The notes under the pieces were generated by a model. The model was given only the letters and a program-made list of their open reading frames with translations. It was not told the origin of the DNA and ran no database searches. Position numbers and translations under genes: made by a program. A stretch of DNA of 64,000 nucleotides from Ananas comosus (Eukaryota > Streptophyta > Magnoliopsida > Poales > Bromeliaceae): NCBI RefSeq assembly GCF_001540865.1, contig NC_033632.1, positions 8,539,811-8,603,810 of the forward strand, given 5' to 3'. Below are positions 1-12,299 of this stretch, piece by piece (the stretch's first letter is position 1; every line of letters starts with the position of its first letter).

Positions 1-3000
1 ACTTTTAGAGAACCGGGGCAGACTGAGGTGATATTTAGAGAATACTGGAGTTCGCTTTTTGCGATGACGATCAGCTCGTCTTGAGCTAGGCAGCTGATCG
101 GCAGAGGCTGCATAGCCTACTTGGCTAGTGTTGTTGCGAGGGACGATGATGACACCCCTAGGATTGAGAATATCCCAGTGGTGCGGGAATTTCAGGATGT
201 GTTTTCAGCGGAGCTACCGCGTATGCCTCTTGATAGGGAAATTAAATTTGTGGTAGATCTCGTTCCTGGGACTACCCCAATTGCAAAGGCACCCTATAGC
301 ATGGCACCGGCAGAGCTGAAGGAGCTAAGGGCGCAGCTGTAGGATTTGTTGGACAAAGGCTTCATTAGACCAAGCGTCTCGCCTTGGAGAGCGCCAGTTT
401 TGTTCGTCAAGAAGAAAGACGGATCTTTACGCCTATGTGTGGATTATCGTGAGCTTAATAAAGTCACGATCAAGAATAAGTATCCGTTGCCGAGGATCAA
501 CGACTTGTTTTATCAGCTTCAGGGATCGTGTGTGTATTCCAAGATAGACTTGCAGTCGGGATACCACCAGTTAAAGATCAAACCCGAGAATGTATCGAAA
601 ACGGCTTTTAGAACACGGTATGGACATTATGAGTTCACAGTTATACCGTTCATGCTTACTAACGCCCCGGCAGCTTTTATGGATCTAATGAACCGTGTTT
701 TCAAGCCTTATCTAGACATGTTCGTCGCGGTGTTCATCAACGACATCTTGGTTTACTCCCGAAGTGATGCGGATCACGAGGAACATTTGAGGCTTGTACT
801 TCAAATACTTCGGGAAAAGGAGATTTATGCCAAGTTGAAAAAGTGTGAATTTTAGCTTCGAGAGGTGGCATTCCTTGGACATTTGATTTCGGGATCGGGC
901 ATAGCCGTGGATCCTAAGAAGATTGAGGCTATCAAGGATTGGCCGAGACCGACGCGCGTCACGGAGATACGGAGTTTCCTTGGATTGGCCGGCTATTACC
1001 GGAGGTTTGTCGAGGGGTTTGCTAAGTTATCTACTCCCCTTACGAGGCTCACGCATATAGGCATTAAGTTTATTTGGAACGATACTTGTGAAAGGAGCTT
1101 CCAAGAGTTGAAGCAAAGATTGACTACCGCCCCAATCCTAACCCTGCCAATTGCTGGAGCAGGGTATGTGGTTGATAGTGATGCTTCATTTAATGGATTG
1201 GGTTGCGTTTTGATGCAGGATGGCAAGGTGATCGCGTATGCTTCTCGCAAATTGAAGAATTATGAAAGGAATTATCCTACACATGATTTGGAGTTCGCGG
1301 CCATAGTCTTTGCATTAAAGCTATGGCGCCACTATCTTTATGGCGAGCGGTGTGAAGTATACACGGATCACAAGAGCTTGAAGTACCTGTTTACTCAGAA
1401 GGAACTGAACTTGAGGCAGCGCAGATGGTTGTAGCTACTCAAGGATTATGATCTGACGATTCTTTACCACCCGGGCAAGGCTAACGTGGTGGCGGATGCG
1501 CTAAGTAGGAAATCGACGGAAAACTTAGCGATGCATGTCGGTACTCAACCGCAGTTGATCGAGCAGATGAAGCGGTTGGAGTTATAGGTGGTGACTCCAA
1601 ACACACCCTTGAGGTTGATGACCTTGGTAGTGCAACCTATTCTTTTGGATAGAATTAAAGAAAGACAAGTTTCCGATGTGAAATTGCAAAGGATTAGAGA
1701 CAAAATGGTCAATGGTTGCACCGGCGACTTCCTTGTGGATGACCAAGGATTGATGCATTTTCGTGGATGGTTATGTGTACCGGCGGATTCGGGACTTAAA
1801 GAAGATATTCTTCAAGAAGCACACCGAGCACCCTAGGCTATACATCCGGGAGGCACCAATATGTATAAGGATTTAAAGTTACTCTATTGGTGACCCGGGA
1901 TGAAAAAGGATGTTGGTGAGTTTGTTGCTAGATGTTTAACTTGCCAACAAGTGAAAGCTCAGCACCGATTACCCGCGGGGAAGCTTCAAAGTTTATCTAT
2001 TCCCGTGTGGAAGTAGGAGATGATCACCATGGATTTCGTGACTGGATTGCCCCGCTCTCAGGCTGGGCATGACGCTATTTGGGTGATCGTGGATAGGTTG
2101 ACGAAGTCAGCGCACTTCATACCTATACACACGACTTGGACTGGAGAGAAGCTCACATAAGTGTACCTTGATGAGATTGTGCGACTTCACGGAGTGCCTA
2201 CCTCGATTGTATCTGATCGAGACACCCAATTTGTGTCTCACTTTTGGAGGAGTTTGCAGGACGCCTTAGGCACTCGACTGGATTTTAGCACTGCTTTTCA
2301 CCCACAGAGTGACGGGCAGTCGGAGCTCACTATTCAGACCTTAGAGGATATGCTCCGAACATGTGTGATAGACTTCCAGGGATGATGGTCACAGCATCTA
2401 CCAATGGCTGAATTTGCTTATAACAACAGTTATCAAGCAAGCATCAAGATGGCATCCTTAGAGGCACTTTATGGGCGGAAGTGTAGATTGCCACTTCATT
2501 GGAGTGAAGTTGGCGAGAGATTGGATTTAGGCCCTGATGTGCTCCAGGAAGCTTAGGACAAGGTTCGTATTGCTCGAGAGCGACTTTTGACGGCACAGAG
2601 TAGACAAAGGAGCTACGCCGATCGACGACGGCGAGACTTGGAGTTCCAAGTTGGAGACCATGTTTTCCTGAAGGTCTCGCCGACTAGAGGGATTAGGAGA
2701 TTTGGGATTCGGGGAAAGTTGAGCCCCCGTTTTATTGGACCGTATGAGATCTTGGAGCGTGTGGGCCCGGTAGCGTATAGACTTGCTCTACCGCCGAACC
2801 TATCGGGCGTACACAACATCTTTTATGTATCGGTGCTTCGAAAGTACATCTTCGATCCGACTCATGTGTTGGATACTACACCTTTGGAGTTGCGGGAAAA
2901 CTTGAGCTTTGAGGAGCTGCCCATGAGGATCTTGGCTCGCGAAGTGAGGAAGCTGCGGAACCGTAATATTCCGTATGTAAAGGTTCTTTGGAGCAACCAC

Positions 3001-3120
3001 GGGGAGCGGGAGGCCACGTGGGAGCTTGAGAGCGCTTTACAGGAGCGCTATCCCATCTCTTTCAGATGGAGTCTTGAGGTATGTTGCATTTCGAGTTTCG
3101 CGGACGAAACTCCTTTTTAG
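1..3120 (+). pseudogene. Ty3/gypsy chromovirus pol, decayed (Tekay/del-like)
   Basis: One reading frame carries, in order, the end of the protease-RT linker, reverse transcriptase (about 340-1000), RNase H (about 1140-1520), integrase (about 1800-2560) and a C-terminal chromodomain (about 2900-3060). RT motifs such as [16 protein letters not shown] and LTNAPAAF are visible. RNase H shows [20 protein letters not shown] and VADALSRK. Integrase shows the CLTCQQVKA zinc-binding end, [11 protein letters not shown] and HPQSDGQSE. The tail KVLWSNHGEREATWELES is the group II chromodomain usual in Tekay/del elements. The frame is broken by 11 stops at 82, 340, 853, 1432, 1585, 1834, 1891, 2014, 2158, 2383 and 2554, several at codons that encode Trp or Gln in relatives. 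The RT active-site motif reads FINDIL where the family has FxDD, so one catalytic Asp is Asn. The element is dead; its gag and 5' part lie left of the window. Confidence 0.95.
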
Positions 3121-3130
3121 GAGGGGTGAA
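3116..3130 (+). other. polypurine tract of the chromovirus
   Basis: TTTTTAGGAGGGGTGAA follows the conserved GACGAAACTCC context and sits directly before the LTR start TGTAACAC. The same arrangement recurs, on either strand, before the LTRs at 27042, 44467, 53388 and 59231, which supports it as the plus-strand primer site. Confidence 0.8.
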
Positions 3131-6100
3131 TGTAACACACTCGACCTTTGCAAATGGCGAGGTTTGAGTGTTTGATGAGTGTTCTGAGTTTTTCTAGATA
3201 TTCTGAAGGGTCGTTGACAGTGTTCCGACCTATGGCTCGTATTTCGAGATTTATGGTATTTTAAGTTATAACGTATCGAAACCCGAAGACGATAATCGAA
3301 CTTTAATCAAATTGGTTAAAGTGTCGAGAGAAATGGATTAGTGAGTTTCATTTTGCATTCCAACAAGTTTGGAAGGGCAAAAAATGAGTTAAAGAAGTGT
3401 TGGAATGGTTTTGGCATCGAACGACGCGAAGTAGAGTTGAGTCGAAACCAAAACAGCAATCTGGAGCATTGTGTACCGGTACACCATGGTGGTTGTACCG
3501 GTACAGCAAGCAACCCGAGCACAGACTGCTCTCGGGTTTGAGTCTGCGCGAAGGTGTACCGGTACGGGACCCCGTGTACCGGTACACAAGCTGCGAAACT
3601 AAGAGACTTTGCTCTCGGGTTTGGACTTTTGCGCAGGGCCGTACCGGTACAGGAGCCCGTGTACCGGTACGCAGAGCCTCTAGCAGTCGGGATTCGCCTG
3701 CTGCAGGATTAAAGTTGAGGGGCCTAAATGCCATTATTACAACATAATATTTGGCCAACCCTCTCCTCACAGCAGCACACACACCCCTCCCCTCTTTCTT
3801 TCTCATTTTCTCTCTCTCTCTCTCTCTCTAAAGCCTAGGCTAGGGTTTGGGAAAGAAGGAGAAGAAGCAAGGAGGAGAAGAAGAAAAGCTTGGAGAAGGT
3901 GCTTTTGGAGCTTGGAGAAGATCTTGTGGCTCTCCAACAAGGTGGATTTGGGTGAGCTCGTGGCAAAGGTGAGTTCTTTTGCTCATAGAACTCTAGGGTT
4001 TGGTTTTAAACCTTAGGATTTAGAGATTTGATCCTCTAATTAACCTAGAAACCCTCAAAGAGCCTTGAATCCATGAAATCCATGGTTTTCTTGAGGAGCT
4101 CTCATGGTGGATCACTAGGGCTCAAAGTAGATGCCCTAAGGATGGTTCTAAAAGCTTAAAAACCTTATTAGAGAGCTTCCCAAGCAATTTTATGCTTTTT
4201 TTTGCTTAACAATGAGATCAATCTAGGAGAAATGCAAAAATGGCATATTAGGGCATCCCAAAGATGTGTTTTGCCCAAGTTAGGTTTTGATCTATTTTGC
4301 TCATGTAGAAACCTAATTGAGGGTATTTTAAACGCGTTGGGATGCTCGGTTCGGCAATCCGACGAGTGTACGCAAAGTTATTGACAAAAACGTCATTTTT
4401 CGTACAGATAGCCGCAGCACGCGGACTAGGGCTTCAAAAATTTCAAAAAATTCACCGTAACATCCTTGTAACCATCTAAGGTGGGTGGTGCATTCCAAGA
4501 ACCTCGGAAATCTTTTTATGTTTAAAGTGTCATATTTGAGCATGTACATATACATTGAGCATATCGCATAGTAGGGTTACTCATGAGTTTTTATTGCATT
4601 TTGTTGGTTCAAATGCATGTGGAATATCGTATGATAATTGAAAATTTATAAACCCTATGTATGCATGTTGAAGAACAAGAACCTAGTGGACTTAGAAAAA
4701 CAATTGTGACATTGGACTTGACCATAGTGAGTGGCATTGACGAGTCTTGAACACTTAGAAAACAAGTGTGGTATCAATGACAAAGAACAAGAACAAGTAG
4801 TGTACATGACAATAGTAGAGGTTAGAGAATGCAAGTAAATTGGGTTAGTGACATTATGACATATTCCTTAGAGTTAAGGGTCATATGAACGCGGTTCTCC
4901 TTGAAGTCAAGGAATGGATTGAACTTGGAATCCTTAAAGTTAAGGATTGATCGTACTCACCTAATAGTCCTTGCTCGAGGGCGGTAGGTCCCCCTCGGGC
5001 GATGTGCTCCGGAGTTGTCATCACTGGGTCGTAGCGGCTATCTCCCCAGAGAGCGGTCCCGTCGGGTCGTAGCGGTTATCTCCCCGATAATAGGGATTTG
5101 GGTTGGTGAGTTTGTGAGGGCGAAACCTACTGGCTAGTCATGAGATTGGGTAATGAAAAGTTAATCTTGCATTCATCATGAGCATTCTATTGAGCATAGT
5201 TTTACTTATCGTTCAGGCATATTAGCTGCATTTGTTAGTTGGTTATTATCTATTCTTTCTTCTATTATGCCTGATTAGACCTAGTGGGATAGTCGGCGTG
5301 GTTGGTTGCCGAACCCACTGGAAACTTTGTTGTAGTTCTCACCCTACTATTTCCACAGAGCCGGGACCGAGCGAGCTGGCGGATGATCGCGGTAAGGGCA
5401 TCACGCCCTAGGTAGAGACCGCCCGAGATGGTTATCATTTTGTAGTCACATACCCTTTACTATCATCTTTTATATTTGATGATTTTAGTATTATGAACTT
5501 GCTTTAATGAATGATGTAAGGGATATTTACTTTAAATGTCAAAATTTATATTTTGGAAGAAATGAGATGTAAAAAGAAATGATGCAAGAATGTGATAGAC
5601 CTTGATTATAGTTGGATGCATGTATGTGATTTAAATTTAGTCATATTACTTGTATGTTGAATTATTAACTCTTTCACTTTGGCTATTGCTTGCCCTCGTG
5701 CAAGTCTTTGTGTATGCTTCCGCTTATGCAAATTTGTACTCTATTGATACTTGTTGTTGAGCCTTGGGCGGACAGGGGAAGCTCTGTTCGTTTGGCGTCT
5801 GTTTGACGCTCTCGAACCGGCCAAAAGGGATCGGGCTCGGGGCGTGACATAAGTAGCGCTAAGGCCACCAAAGAGGAGGACTTAGGCTGCTCTCGGGTTG
5901 CCTCTGCAGGGTTGTGTACCGGTACAGCCTTGATGGTTGTACCGGTACAGAAAGTGTACCGGTACACCTTTATGGTTGTACCAGTACAGATGTGGTGAAC
6001 TGCCAACCCGAGGCTCGGGTTTGCATTTTCGCGGGATTTGTACCGGTACACTTTTCTGTGTATCGATACACTTTGGCAGATTCTAAGCAGTTTGAACTGT

Positions 6101-7641
6101 AAGGGTATTTTTGCATTTGTAGCACTTCTATATCATCACCCACGCCCCTTTGCTGCTTCCCTGAGCTTGGGAACAGATCAAGTTTCGATGGGTTTGACTT
6201 CATGAAACCGGGGCAAATTGCCCCTATGGGTGTTATACTCGTCGTAACGTGAAAATATATGCATATTCATGCTAGATAGAATTTCTATAAATTTTAGAAT
6301 ACTTAAAATGCATGCTTTATGTATTATGAAAATTTCACTCTATATAGTAGAGCATTCTGGGGGTTTTTGCATGCATGTGAGAGTATTCATATTAGCAATG
6401 GAAAAACTTGTCTTCTATGTTCAAAATGACTTAAATTATATATTCATGATCACCAAAATCATGCTTGAACTTGTTGGACAAAAAGTGCCATAAAGGGGCA
6501 CTTGAACTAGTAAACTATGAAACTGCAACATAGAGACATAGTGATAGGCCATTGGACATCTACTATATTCCGTGTTTTAGACATGATGACATAGTGATAG
6601 GCCATCGACACAGTTGTTATATTCCATATTTTAGACATGATGACTTGAGACTTGGGACAGACATATATGCTTACTTGCCTTTGTGCTCATTCGCACATGC
6701 TTGTGAGGGTCGCTCCCTACAAGCCGGCACTCCGGAGATAGCCATCGCGATATATACTCGCCGTGCGGGATTGGGCGCCGAAATGGATTGCCGTGGGCAA
6801 GGCTCATTCCTAGAGTGGGGATGTTGACTACCACGGGGCCATTAGGCACGGCACCGACCAGACAGCCTACGGGTGGGTCTTCAGGCCAGATAGCCTTCGG
6901 GTGGGTCTTACAAGATTTAAACTTTAAGTAGTTGACATGCCAAGTGGACATTGACTAGAATAGTAAATAATGACATTGTACTCTTTAGCTTGTGGACATT
7001 ATGTTAGTTACACTCATGTACTTACATGTTACAGTAGCTTCAGTACTTATGCAAATTCATACTAAATAGAGACATCATGTGGTAGCAAGTTTACATATTT
7101 ATTTACATATCGTTCATATCACTTTTACTTGTTTACTTATCTATTTAGCTCTTTTGGGCCTAGTGGTGCTTTTCACTGAAGTCAGTAATTGCCCACTGAA
7201 AACTATTATTTAATAGTTCTCACGCCCTATGTTTGATATCTTTTTCAGAACCTTCAGCACCGGCGGAGGCACGGGATCGCGGCAAGGGAGTCGCATAGCT
7301 AGTTAGCGCGGAGCTTGCTTTTACTCCTAGGTGGTCTACTCTCTTTTTGGGTCTTTTCGTGAGAGAGAGTTTTGTTACCATGTATAGAGACCACCATTGT
7401 ACCACTTATAGCACTTGTACTCGGATTTTTGTTGTTCTACTTTATGTTTTATTTTAGTGGATAATTGCTTTTGTTGTACTCTCCTGTTGTAGAATTTAGT
7501 AGTACTTTGCTCTTATATCGCTAGATCTCTTTGTATTATTGTTTTATCTATTGCTTTATCATAGACGCCTTATATGTTTTAGACATATGGCGGGTCTGGA
7601 CACGTGCCGGGCGGGCTTTCGCTAGGCCCCGGGGCGTGACA
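3131..7641 (+). repeat. 3' LTR of the chromovirus, split by a solo LTR
   Basis: The LTR runs from TGTAACACACTCGACC to the end GGGGCGTGACA at 7641. Its first 136 bp (3131-3266) and its remainder (5855-7641) together align with the reverse-strand LTR at 24731-27042: same start, the same GGCTGCTCTCGGGTTG stretch, the same GTACCGGTAC palindromes and the same GGCGGGTCTGGACAC end region. The pieces are separated by a solo LTR at 3267-5849. A block at 6790-6852 (GCCGTGGG...GGCACGGC) is strongly conserved in other LTRs of this window. No coding function is expected. Confidence 0.8.
3267..5849 (+). mobile_element. solo LTR nested in the chromovirus LTR
   Basis: The 5-bp direct repeat TAAGT flanks the segment (3262-3266 and 5850-5854). 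It ends in GGGGCGTGACA, like the other LTRs here, and starts TATAACG, which I read as TGTAACG with a G-to-A change in the terminal dinucleotide. Its start region resembles the LTR at 44467 and its end resembles the reverse LTR ending at 45080, so it belongs to that group rather than to its host LTR. It contains six exact GTACCGGTAC palindromes at 3473, 3495, 3556, 3576, 3641 and 3661, a CT microsatellite at about 3811-3829, and a near-duplicated GGTCGTAGCGG(C/T)TATCTCCCC motif at 5028-5090. The boundary rests on the target duplication and on host-LTR continuity. Confidence 0.75.
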
Positions 7642-9338
7642 CAGGGCGCCACCGCGGCCTTTCTCTGATTGAGCCGAGCTCGGGCGGCCGAAGTTTGGTC
7701 GCCCGCCGTCGCCGCTATCGCTCTGTGCCGCACCTCCCCTCCCAGTGACCCAGGTGACACCCCGTCGCCGATTAGTGCCACCCCGTGGCTGCCGCAGCAG
7801 GGGAAGAAGCTCGAGCTTCTTCCCTCTGTGCTTAGGGGCTAGGGCATCGTGGCCCGCTGCACCTGTCGCCTCCCGTCGTTGGCCAACCCGAGTGTCGACT
7901 CCCCTTGGTTGGCCGCACTCGGCTACCGCCGGCGCTCCCGCGGCCGAAGCCCCTGCCGGCCGGACTAGAGTCGAGCTCTCCGTCAACTCGTGCGAGCATA
8001 GGTTGCTCCGCCGCCGCCGCCACCGCCTCCCACTGTCGGCAAATGTGAGCCCCGGCCACACCCACCTGCCGTCACCCACCTGCCGCTGGCATGGCCACCG
8101 TCGAGCCGCAACCCATGGTTCGGTAAGCTTATTTACAGCTTTTTGTGCACAGTCTCAGGTTAGGGTTGCTATTTCGGTGATCCGAGGGCACCCTGATGCT
8201 TTCAAAAGTGAGCACGGTGATCCCTGACCAGTGCCGATCATTGTGCTCACTTCCTTTGGGATCAGTGAGACCCCGGTTTGCGGGTTAAGCACGGTTTAGG
8301 CACTATGCGCGCAGTTCGCAGATTTTCGAGTCCCTCCCGCGCCTCTCACAGTGGACGGTTGTGCTCCGAATTATGAGCACCGCCTCCGGCATGTTGAAAC
8401 CTGTCAGCATGTTTCTCGGAAAGCCCTTGATTTGTAGTATCGAACCGAAAAACTCCGTAAATCACATAAAATAATGTGAATCTACGTATTAGTGGGGACT
8501 TTCGTGCAATTGTGCACTTTGTGGCCGCTGTGGGCTATACGTGTGGGCTGCGGGTGACCTCTGGATTGATTGCCCAAGGTCTGATGCCCTTCGCAGAAAT
8601 CAAATATTGATTTCGGTGCGTTATTCGACGAAATTGTCGGCAAAACGCGGTTTCGGTTCGGATTTCATCCGACGGTGTTTGAATGCCCTGTGTTTGGTTG
8701 CTGACCCTTATTGGCTGATTACTTATGTTGTTTCGAGGGTTTGGAGATGACGGGTGAGCAACGGTGGGTTCCAGTGTCGCAATTGACATTTTCGGGAACC
8801 TGGATCAAAACGATTATACGACGATAATCATTTCGAAGTGAGCTTATGTATTTGCTGCCAGGACACCTTTATTATGGTGTTGTGTGACAGCGGGTGACTC
8901 ATGGTGTGAGTCGGTGAGTCCCGGGACACTTTGTGGGTCCCGGCGGAGTCCCAGTGCGATTTTCCGGACTTTCAGCGAGTTATGATAATCGGTTCTTGGA
9001 AACCGATTTCCGTGGGTTTATTTATGGGGTTGTGAGCTTACTATTTCATAGATATGGGTTGGATTCTAACCCGGTAGACCCTCCGTAGGTCCGATTGATG
9101 TTATTCCACAGTCGGGAGACAGGTGCTACATTCGTACAAGTGGGTACTTCGACCCAAAGTCGATACAGTGGTGTACGCTCGATGACATTCTCTTCACCCT
9201 TTCCTTACTATTACTTTGCATCCTATGTGTTGAGCCTAGCACCTTACTATCTCTCATTATTGCTCTACTTGGTTAGTTTGCATATCCAGTATCATGATTT
9301 GGAGGTAGAGCAGGATTTCGGTTGCACTTGAGATCTGA

Positions 9339-9443
9339 GACCTATTCGGTCGGTTCAGTGATTCTGGTATTGTGACCTATTCGGTCGGTTCAGTGATTAT
9401 GGTATTGTGACCTATTCAGTCTGTTCAGTTACTTGATGACCTA
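9339..9443 (+). repeat. 35-bp tandem repeat (three copies) in the LTR
   Basis: Copies start at 9339, 9374 and 9409, each beginning GACCTATTC and containing GTTCAGT. A degenerate fourth copy follows at about 9437. The spacing is exactly 35 bp. Confidence 0.85.
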
Positions 9444-9609
9444 TATGGTCGACATACCCTAAGGGATAGGATTATCGGCTAGTTGCCGAAGGTTGGCAAT
9501 TGAGCATATCAACATGGTCGCCCAAAACTCATACGCATTTCACGTACACCAACGGTTTGACCATCGCAAGGGGGTGTTCTTTTCCAAAAAAAAGTGGTTG
9601 GGAGTGCCA

Positions 9610-9685
9610 GCCTGTGAGCCCAGTGGCCTAGGCTGGGTTATATGCGCCTGTGAGCCCAGCGGCCTAGGCTGGGTTATATACAGGT
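9610..9685 (+). repeat. 38-bp duplication with internal inverted repeat
   Basis: Two adjacent copies of CCTGTGAGCCCAG(T/C)GGCC... are present. Inside each, CCCAG...CTGGG forms an inverted repeat around GGCCTAG. Confidence 0.75.
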
Positions 9686-11611
9686 AGAGTGGCAATGGCA
9701 TAGGCTTGAGGTCTGTGGACCGACACGGCAGGTTTATGATTCGGTGTCTTTGGACTTATCGTCTCGTTGATGCATGCATACAGTAATGATAGTGGTTTAT
9801 GTATATCATGTTTTCTTATTTATCATTGCTACTGTATTACCGTTGTTTATACTCTTAGTTATCCTCCGTGACTGGTGAGTACTCTCACCCTCGTCGGCTT
9901 GCGGTACCTACTGGAAGGGAAGACATGTGTACATGTTCTCACCCCCCACCTCTTTCAGGTAATATTGTTGGTCCGAGTCGAGACGGTACGTGAGGCGCAT
10001 GATTAGTGGTCGTAGAGTATTTCAGCCCGGTGATTTACGGTTAATTTCTAATCTGTTTTCTCATGACAAGTACTTAGATATACTATGGTTTAGTTGCTTT
10101 TATTTTAATTGGATATATATGATTTTGTGAAGTTAAATAAAGTACTTGTGATTTTCATGTGAGATTATGAAAATGGTTTTCTACCCCTCGTGGTAGCTGA
10201 TTTTTAAAGGAAAAGGTTTTCATATGGAAAACAATTTTTTTAAAAAGGGTTTTCATGGTTTCATGATTCTTAGCATTTCAAAATGAGTTTTCGGGTTGGA
10301 AATGTTTTAAATTGATAGATGCAGAATTATGAATATCATATAGTGAACTTGCGATGGAACGAATGTGAATGTGGTTTAGTCATGTGGTGTTTGTATGTGG
10401 ATATATATACTGTGTAGTTGTATCTTGTAGTTGTGCGACGCCGTGCAAATACAAGGAAGACTCTGTTCGTGTGAATAGTGTACTCCCTGTATTTGTGGCA
10501 GATCTGCTGTTCTCTAGGGTCAAGACTTTTACAAAAAAAAAATTTGGGCACTTCCGCATCGGTTTTAAACTTAAAAAGGGACCCCGGGGCGTGACAGGTA
10601 GCCTGTAACACATCATATTTAGTTCGAATACAAAATTGGAATAATGGTGATGGGGCAAAATATTTATTAAGATTGATACTTCTAAAGTTATAATGTATAG
10701 GCTCCATTCTATTAAGTCCTAAAAATATATCAATGTGGCGAAAGAAAATAATACAAGTATTTAATTATAACATTTCAAGTAAAAAAAATAATCACACGGT
10801 CAATATTTACTTTATCAAATTTTACTCTCATACTCTATTAAATAACTAAAAAAATAAAAAAAACTTCATATCACTGTAAAAGAGAGACTTAAATACCAAA
10901 TCAAAGAGGAAAATTACTAGATAAAATATCAATAAAATTGTTTCAGATGAAAAAATTAAACGTAAGAAACTTAAGAGGAACATTAATCTATGATCTATAC
11001 ATCCACTTATTCAAGAAAGGATAATTCTATTAACACAAAAAATTGCTAAGAATAGAAAATTTTCAACAAAATATAATTATAATAAAAATACGTCATCTAT
11101 TAATTAGTTGATCATAGTTTAAATCAGTGAAAAATTACTAAAATGATTCACCATAATTGATAAAAATATTAATTTACTAAAAATGCTAAAAAAAATATTG
11201 GGAAAAAAATTAAAGCAATGAGTTCAAATTAAGTAATGAGTTCAAATTAAAGAAAAAAATTACAATTTTACTCACAACTGCATGGGGAGGCAGTTTTTGT
11301 GAGCGGCGTATGCGCGGATTCGACTAAAAATCGCAGCTGAAAATGAGAGAGAAGAATGCAAAGGTGAGAACTAATTGGAGAGGAGAATCCGCGAATGAGG
11401 GTTAAAGACTCCGGCCGAAAATGGAGGAGAAAAACACATGGATGGCCGCAGTACACCGAGTTCGGTGAAGGATCGGCGAGGGATGAAGGAAGAAAGAGAG
11501 AGGAAGTGAAGATGGAGGAAACGAGGGAGGGACCGAGGGAGCGGAGGAAAAGAGAAGAAAAAAAAAAGAGTGAAGTTATCAACTATTTTTTAATAAATAA
11601 TTAAATTATTT

Positions 11612-11623
11612 TCAACCGTTGGA
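11612..11623 (-). promoter_or_regulatory. possible MSA-like (MYB3R) motif
   Basis: On the minus strand it reads TCCAACGGTTGA, close to the plant M-phase activator consensus with its AACGG core. It lies roughly 0.5 kb upstream of the inferred MAP65 first exon. MAP65 genes are commonly expressed around G2/M. The same bases could instead be the edge of the adjacent foldback repeat. Confidence 0.25.
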
Positions 11624-11628
11624 TTTTA

Positions 11629-11695
11629 AGGCACCGTTTGGATTAGGGATAAGAAGAGGGATAATCCCTTATCCTCTTTATACCCAAACGTAAAT
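11629..11695. repeat. foldback, MITE-like
   Basis: GGCACCGTTTGGATTAGGG at 11631 is followed by a related inverted arm ending CCCAAACG at about 11691, with GGGATAA/TTATCCC inner arms. The GGCACCGTTTGG start resembles plant hAT/PIF-type MITE ends, but I could not define a matching distal terminal repeat. Confidence 0.4.
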
Positions 11696-12129
11696 TTTTT
11701 ATCCGAGAATAGTAGTTCTCGGGTATCTAAAATAAGCTGGTATAACTATTCCCACCAACACCTCTATTTTCTATATATAACTATCCGCTATTTTTCTTAT
11801 TCCATATTATCTATGCAAATGCTATTTTTCTTATCCCGAGAACAATCCAATTTTCATCTAAACATTATTATTTTTATCCCTATATATATATCTATTCATA
11901 TAATAGTTAATTTTTGCTTATATCCGAACTAAACGAAGTATAAAGGTATAGAATGTACATCCAAATAGGGACGTACATGTAGCATTACTCATTTATAAAC
12001 TAGTCGTTGTTGCTCCTACCTCAAGGTTTGAATTTTGAAGACCCGGTCTACAGTCCGTGGTCCACGGGGGACAATTTGTCATCTACCGTCGCCTTCATTT
12101 CTTTGACTCACTTCCCTGTCCGACACTGC

Positions 12130-12165
12130 CCAGGACACTGAACACACTCTCTCCTCCCTCGCTCG

Positions 12166-12228
<63 letters not shown>

Positions 12229-12299
12229 CGAACAAGTACATTCCGCTCCCAGATCTCATCCGAACATCTCCAAAACCCTAGCTTTATCCGAACCCTAAG
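12130..12299 (+). other. inferred MAP65 5' UTR exon with (CT)n tract
   Basis: A CT-rich tract (about 12165-12224) is followed by AAACCCTAGC and AACCCTAAG, then a canonical donor GTACGT at 12300. No open frame starts here. An acceptor TCATGTAG at 14471-14478 lies 14 bp before the MAP65 start codon. A 5' UTR intron of about 2.18 kb (12300-14478) is therefore likely. The 5' end is only approximate, and no clear TATA box was seen. Confidence 0.55.

Larger units (their letters stand above)
7642..10596 (+). repeat. right part of an LTR related to the 46403-57816 element
   Basis: It aligns in order with the LTR at about 47300-50960: a GC-rich part (7642-8090), the ACCGCCTCCGGCA stretch, a GGTGAGTACT...TCGGCTTGCGGTACC stretch at about 9873, GACGCCGTGCAAATACA at about 10436, and the terminal GGACCCCGGGGCGTGACA. 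The left portion is absent because the chromovirus to the left is inserted here; its 3' LTR ends at 7641. A 35-bp tandem repeat lies at 9339-9443 and a 38-bp duplication at 9610-9685, neither shared with the 46403 LTR. Confidence 0.8.
10597..12100. other. AT-rich intergenic region upstream of MAP65
   Basis: Bases 10597-11270 are very AT-rich with no coding signal. Bases 11280-11580 are purine-rich and open on both strands by composition, with no recognisable protein. A foldback sits at about 11634-11691. The region separates the LTR block from the MAP65 transcription unit. Confidence 0.6.

Noticed and set aside
3348..3806. Open frames in the solo LTR
   Set aside because: Driven by the GTACCGGTAC repeats and CT tract; repeated TGT/PVP peptides only.
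11268..11604. Possible small gene upstream of MAP65
   Set aside because: Purine-rich DNA open on both strands, no domain, no splice or start context.
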